NCBI GenBank assembly: GCA_964023205.1
Contig: OZ026851.1
Location: forward strand, 10,953,637 to 11,017,636
DNA: 64,000 bases
Source: Lutraria lutraria
Taxonomy: Eukaryota; Mollusca; Bivalvia; Venerida; Mactridae
Direction of reading: 5' to 3'
Made by a program: the position numbers and the translations under genes. Positions 59,109 to 64,000 of this stretch are shown here, piece by piece. Under the pieces are notes generated by a model. It was not told the origin of the DNA, made no database searches, and saw only the letters and a program-made list of their open reading frames with translations. The stretch's first letter is position 1. Each line of letters begins with the position of its first letter.

Positions 59109-60403
59109 CCTTGCTAGAACTGTCTCGCTTGATTTCAATGTCCTATCTCATAGCTGACAAATGTTTGCCATCATCTGTCTCTAAGTATACTAGCTGGCCT
59201 AGTGTGGCATCCATGAGTGGTAATATCTCACTGAAAACCTGTAATCTTGTTAAAATAATGTTTTAGTACCCTTACTTTAACTTAAGATATATGAAATAAC
59301 TGCAAAAACTTAGGTAGTTGAGTTTTAATTTTTACAAGTATTTTTACGCAACTTTATTCTAATCTCAGCAGTTATTTCTATTAAGTAAAATGTCTTGAAT
59401 CGACAAGATTTTGTGTTTTCGTCATATTATTGTAATTGTAGAATTCTTTTTTCAAGTTCTAGTTATGCCCTCTCTTCGAAGAAAAGGGGGTATATTGTTT
59501 GGCTCATGTCAGTCTTTCAGTTTCGTTGGTAATCAAACCTTGTACGGCCAATTTGACTGTTTTGGCCAATAGGTCTTGACAAGGTCTTTGTAATACTTTA
59601 ATGATTGTAGAGCTCTCTTCTAAAGTTCTAGTTATGCACCCTTCCCACCCTCAAAAGAAATTGGGGTACCGGTAGATTGGTTGGCTCATGTGTCGGTCTT
59701 TCAGTTCCTTGGTAATCAAACCTTGTCAGCCAATTATAAGTGAGCAGTTTGACCTTAGGTCTTTAGACTTGATTTGGAGGTTGATCCTCACATATAGATA
59801 TATGACCCCTATTGAGAAGCAAAGAGCTGCCCTACACAACTTTGTGAGATCGTTATGCATTGTAATGACTCTTATACAGAGGTTCTGGTGAGGGATTATA
59901 GGGCCATCATGGGTCTCTTGTACTTCGAGTTTGTGATTATTACTTTGTAGGCCAGTTCAGTCTTTCCATTGGTTAATTTGCTCGAAACTATCCAATCAGG
60001 GGCCTGGGTTTTCAGAATATATACTGACTTCTATTCTCGGTGTATGCCTTAATGTATCACCTTATTCATGTGGCATTTAATCTGTTGTATGTTTAGAGTT
60101 TCCTCCTCTTTATGTGGCTGTTTAATTTTTCAGGAGCTTTAAGTCTAATTTATAAAAGACAATGAATTGTCTCCCTTTGTTCTTCTTTTTATGAGATATC
60201 GGGTAAACTTTGCTTTTCCCCAAGTAGAAGTGGTCTTCCTTTGTTTGTTGGATGAGGTACTTAAATTGCTGGAGACGTATGATCTTTATTAATACTTTGA
60301 TATAAATTGTCTCCCCTTGATTAAATTTGTGTAGTTCTTGTTTATTTTGTGTAATACATAATACTTGAGTATTTTTATTCAAATTGTCTCCCTTTGTTTG
60401 CAG

Positions 60404-60586
60404 TTGTTTGAGACTACTGGAGTTCAGCTGATGGCCGACTCTCACTATGACGCACCAACTAGGATACAAGAATTACTGGAGTATCTGCACGAGAGAGAGG
60501 TGGACCTCGAGACTCTCGCCGATACCAAGAGGAATCGGTTAGAACAATGTGTACAGTTACGTAACTTTGAAGTGGAAGCTAGACAG
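60404..60586 (+). CDS. trio: Trio/Kalirin-like RhoGEF, exon 8 of window (spectrin repeat)
   Basis: This 183-nt exon encodes 61 residues, phase 0 to 0. It starts LFETTGVQLMADSHYD and ends RLEQCVQLRNFEVEARQ. The acceptor is tctccctttgtttgcag and the donor is gtatgt. The --VQELLEFLHE----L---A---RLEQC-QLR--EAE-KQ-type pattern matches the next Trio/Kalirin spectrin repeat and follows exon 7 directly in known family members (from memory). The frame that continues past 60586 for 15 codons is intron. The next exon is not in the window. Confidence 0.95.
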
Positions 60587-61406
60587 GTATGTATTGATTT
60601 ATTTCATGAATCGGTTGGGGCTTTATTGTGATGGTGTTTTAGGTTGTCAAATGGTGATGATTACATGTCTGAATTTTTTTCTCTTCTTTGTTTCATCAAA
60701 AGAATTGCCTCATATTTGATGTACTTTTTATTTGTTTATTACATTAAATCTCAGACCATAAATAACCCCTTCCTTACATTAAGTTTGGACTGTAAGATGA
60801 TCGACCCTTAAAATTGAACATGTATTGAAAGAAATCCACATTTTGAGAAAAAAGGTTGTCTCAGAAGTGAAAAATCTGCAATGACCCCTTAATTGGAAAT
60901 GATGAGGGTTGAAATCGACTTAAACAGCTCCTAAAACCCAATATTGCCTTTCTTGACAGTGCTTGCATAGCATAGCATATTTTGATATCTTACACCTGTT
61001 TAATTAACTTTGAATTCACATATTATGCCATCTGCAGAATTTGTTTTATTTCATGAACACGTTTTCTCAATTTATCTAATGAATGCTATATTTTTGTCAT
61101 TTGTTATCAATTTAGGCTTAATTACTTTTTTATCAGTTGTCAAATCGTGAAAGCATTTTGATTTTTATACATAGTTTACTGATTGCTGGTGAAACATGTG
61201 CAATGCAAGGATTTTTTGTCAAATTTTATTGTTCACAGAAAGTTGACATTTTACTGTATCTTTAATGACATTAATATTAAGATACTGTATTAATTGAGTA
61301 CAAATGTGGTTGATAAAATATTAAGTGTGAAAACTGTGTACATGTAGTTAATCCTTTTCTTTCATTTGAGTTACTACAGATTTTTTTTCTGGACTTGGAA
61401 ATAGGT

Positions 61407-61566
61407 ACACAGTCAAACCTGTGAACAAAGGCCACCCTTGGGAATTATTGAGTCATTATTTGACCTTTATTGACAAGTAGTCTATATTTGGAGGTTATTT
61501 TGTTCGAATGGTTTTAAAAGAATGGTCTTTATTCGAAGGTGGCTGTTAACACAGGATTAACTGTAT
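61407..61566 (+). mobile_element. TACAGTCAAACCTG-family MITE
   Basis: It runs from acagtcaaacctgtgaacaa to gttaacacaggattaactgt, with 'ggaggttattttgttc' inside. Confidence 0.75.
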
Positions 61567-61857
61567 ATAATTTATTTAAGCAGTACAGCTTGGTCATTAT
61601 TTTTTCATTGTAAAAAATACCAAATATTTTAAAATAAATGTGCCTCCATTAATAATTAGTGCCCTCTATCTCTTAAGTACAAAAACAGAAATAGTAATTC
61701 ACCATAAATGCTTATATATTCTATTATCTAAAATTCAGTTGAAAGAAAACTTGACAAATGTTTATCTATTCTGTAAAATGCTGACAGGGGTGTTTATTGG
61801 GATAAATTCAATATAGTTCTGCTCATTTCCATTTTTTGAAACTGAACAGTAGACATG

Positions 61858-62036
61858 ATTAGTTTAGCTTTCCATAGCCGTCACTCGCTGTGGGCGTGCA
61901 TGAATTCTGATGCTGACAAAAATACTATGTTTTTTCTACGTCTGCCATGCAATTGTTAAACTAGTTCCAGTTCTATGTTGCAGTGAAAGTCTATGTAAGT
62001 TCAGTTTCCATGAGTACTTTCAGTACTTTGATGTTA
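61858..62036 (+). repeat. Dispersed repeat ('gagtactttcagtactttga')
   Basis: It is homologous to 22802-22980 over its whole length and to the inverted 16960-17076. Here it is not inside a MITE, which helps define its true ends. Confidence 0.72.
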
Positions 62037-62924
62037 AGTTGTTGTCACAAGATTGTATTTACTTCTTTTTGGAAAAGAGGGATAAAACATGTTCAAAGTG
62101 ATGATTTCCCGTCCCCTGAGGCTGTCGACTTGCATTTCTTGAATAACATATTCACACCACTATGATACCTCAAAGTGAAACCCTTTTAATTTTATTGGGT
62201 GCTTATCCATTGTGCTTGCAAAACATATGGAAACATATAATAATATAATAATGAGGCCAGAGTTGATGAATTATTTGTTTTCTGGCTTTTAGTTTATGAT
62301 ACAATCTAACCTGAGAGTTACTGGCCGCCGATGATTGAAGACCGCTAAATTTATTTGGTCATTGGTTATAGTGGTTCCATTAATTACAAGATGTTCAAGG
62401 TGTTGAAAAGATAGAGTATGTGTTTTAGGTTGAAAAATTATGTTTTTGTGGCCAACATGCCCAAAAGCTAGACTAACAGGCCTGCTAGGGGGGTCCGGGC
62501 ATTTTCTAGCAATATTTTATAAACTTTTGAGATTCCTTACTGGCCCAAACACATTTCTAAGCAGCTAAATTGGCCTGCAGTCTGCTGTTATTGAGAACCC
62601 CGAATATCATGTTAATACTTGCCTAACACAAAAACAAAGAAAATGACACTGGCACTGGCTGTTAATTTTTTTCTCCATTTTGATAACTTTCTTTGCCAAA
62701 ACAATATTTGTATTTGACACATGAATTTAGTTTTTCTTACACACAGGAGTGACCTATACATGAGCGATTTTGGTATATTGATTAAAATAATAGACTTATA
62801 AATCTCTGCTGAAAGCCAATTATGCTATATGGCCACACTTCTACTCTGCCTTTAATAAACTTTTCCCCATGTTGGTCTGTATTTGGTAAAAGATTTAGAT
62901 AAATAACATTATCTCATATATTTT

Positions 62925-63160
62925 TATGCCCCCGTATCAATAGATCGGGGGCATATTGTTTTTGGTCTCTCTGTCTGTTTGTCTGTTTGTACCAAACTTT
63001 AACCTTACCTATAAAATCACTATGCTTGCACCTACATTCATCAAACTTCATATTTAGGTTCCTCATGACAACCTCTACAGGACCTGTGCATTTTCAGGTC
63101 AGTAGGTCAAAGGTCATCTGGAGGAGGCATTGTGTTTCAAGAACACATCTTGTTTGTTAT
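62925..63160 (+). repeat. GCCCCC/GGGGGC dispersed repeat
   Basis: The foldback ATGCCCCCGTATCAATAGAT plus CGGGGGCAT is followed by a TCTG tract, 'catcaaacttcatatttagg', AGGTCAAAGGTCA (63104-63116) and 'gtgtttcaagaacacatctt'. Related to 17125-17345. Confidence 0.75.
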
Positions 63161-64000
63161 GAAGCAGACATTCAAAATCTATTGACTGTATGTGAGAAGA
63201 AAGCAATAAGTTTCTCCAAGCAAAAGTTCTCACGGAAATAGAGTTAATTTTGTTCAACTTCATAGCATCTCCTACTTCCTCATATTTTACAGCTTAAGGA
63301 ATGTAAAAAAAAGTGTGAGTAGGCTCTTGCCTACAATGAATTTTATTGCAGTCAGTTAAATAACAAGGCTGGTTTATTATACCCCCCACACCACCACTCA
63401 CTATCAGTGATGGGGGCTATACTGGAATCACGTAAAATATCCCATCCCCTCCAGTCGCGTCCCATTTCTTTTCAGAGCTGTATCATTGTTGTACACTGAT
63501 GGATTTCAAAACAACTTGACATCACCTACATCAGACAGTGTGTTATGCATAAGAACCAGACCTGTACTTTCAAAATCAAGGTCACACTTGAAGGCCAATG
63601 GTCAAATATTTGGTTTGCTTTGTCTAGGCTGCAACTCAATTGCTCAGTTGAAAGGAATCCAATTTATATATTGTTAATGGCATGTGGCAAAAAACGTCCC
63701 TTTATTGTGACAGGGCAAAAATTAACATATCCATGTCAAAGTGGTGTGTGGGGGTATTCGTCATATCAGTAACAAGCTCTAGTTTAGGTCTGATTTTTTG
63801 GTTGAAATAAAGGACCAATGGGTCTGAAAATGGCAGAATAACAAACTGTAGGCCTTAGACGTTTATTTACCATTGCATGCATCTGGTACCATCCAAAATA
63901 CATATGTCAAAATTCTACATCTAATAAATTACCCATCTACCATTCTGTTTGAATCTACTTAAACATTATGATGTTTATGTAGTATTTTCCTGATAATGCC

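Larger units (their letters stand above)
58320..59930. repeat. Degenerate continuation of the ~470-bp units
   Basis: Three diverged starts (tatgcacccttcccgccc at about 58320, atgccctctcttcgaag at 59464, atgcacccttcccaccc at 59632) keep the landmark 'gtaatcaaaccttgt' in part. Two of them share 'ttggggtaccggtagattgg'. A palindromic MITE and a CAGTCAAACCTG-family remnant are mixed in. Confidence 0.7.
39397..60403. other. 21-kb intron between exons 7 and 8, repeat-filled
   Basis: Nothing in this span looks like a host gene. It holds the ~106-bp repeat, a SINE, the minisatellite with its transposon, the large composite array and the degraded units after it. Stretches such as 39400-41700, 45040-46190 and 47500-49540 are otherwise plain AT-rich intron, with G runs at about 40200 and 41208. 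An open frame ending at about 49516 (Lys/Leu/Gln-rich) matches nothing I know. Confidence 0.65.
60587..64000. other. Intron after exon 8, to window end
   Basis: This is intronic sequence with a MITE (61407-61566), a dispersed repeat (61858-62036) and the GCCCCC element (62925-63160). Further 'aaaatcaaggtcacacttga' sequence at 63570-63610 looks like part of another such repeat. No downstream Trio exon is recognisable. Confidence 0.65.

Overview
The window is eukaryotic, AT-rich and repeat-rich. It holds an internal part of one large gene on the + strand: a Trio/Kalirin-family Rho guanine-nucleotide exchange factor. The host is probably a bivalve mollusc. I base this on several dispersed repeat types I associate with bivalve genomes (the 'GCCCCC...GGGGGC' element with AGGTCA motifs, the 'agctcacctga' element, tRNA-derived SINEs, TA-flanked MITEs) and on tens-of-kilobase introns around short exons. 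The species cannot be fixed from sequence alone.

Eight canonical exons can be placed: 1239-1340, 3191-3313, 3921-4112, 5330-5499, 35942-36000, 38123-38238, 39235-39396 and 60404-60586. Each has AG/GT borders, and the phases run 0,0,0,2,1,0,0,0. They join into one uninterrupted frame of 1107 nt (369 codons) covering consecutive spectrin repeats. The SEC14 domain upstream and the DH-PH domains downstream lie outside the window. The introns between 5499 and 35942 (30.4 kb) and between 39396 and 60404 (21.0 kb) hold nearly everything else.

The main discovery candidate is at 34812-36000. The short 59-nt exon 5 is the 3' end of a 398-codon open frame with its own ATG, preceded by an in-frame stop. 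It encodes a Ser/Asn/Arg-rich, probably disordered N-terminus followed by about 50 strongly hydrophobic residues. It splices in frame, through the exon 5 donor, into the remaining spectrin repeats. This predicts an alternative-promoter, membrane-anchored isoform that lacks the SEC14 domain and the first spectrin repeats. The exon 5 splice acceptor lies inside the codons of the hydrophobic segment.

A second oddity is a 108-bp inverted copy of the first exon, with its splice donor, in the intron two exons downstream. Its only two exonic differences are synonymous.

The rest is mobile or tandem DNA. There is an 898-bp foldback element with a 9-bp target duplication (6178-7075), and a 1.1-kb GC-rich TA-flanked element inside a minisatellite (43630-44740). 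A tandem array of four ~2.1-kb units (49550-58200) carries broken reverse-transcriptase fragments plus paired ~470-bp units. There are also SINEs, several MITE families, and satellites of 17, 22, ~26, 30, ~31, 36 and ~106 bp. I found no second protein-coding gene, no rRNA, no intact tRNA and no CRISPR array.
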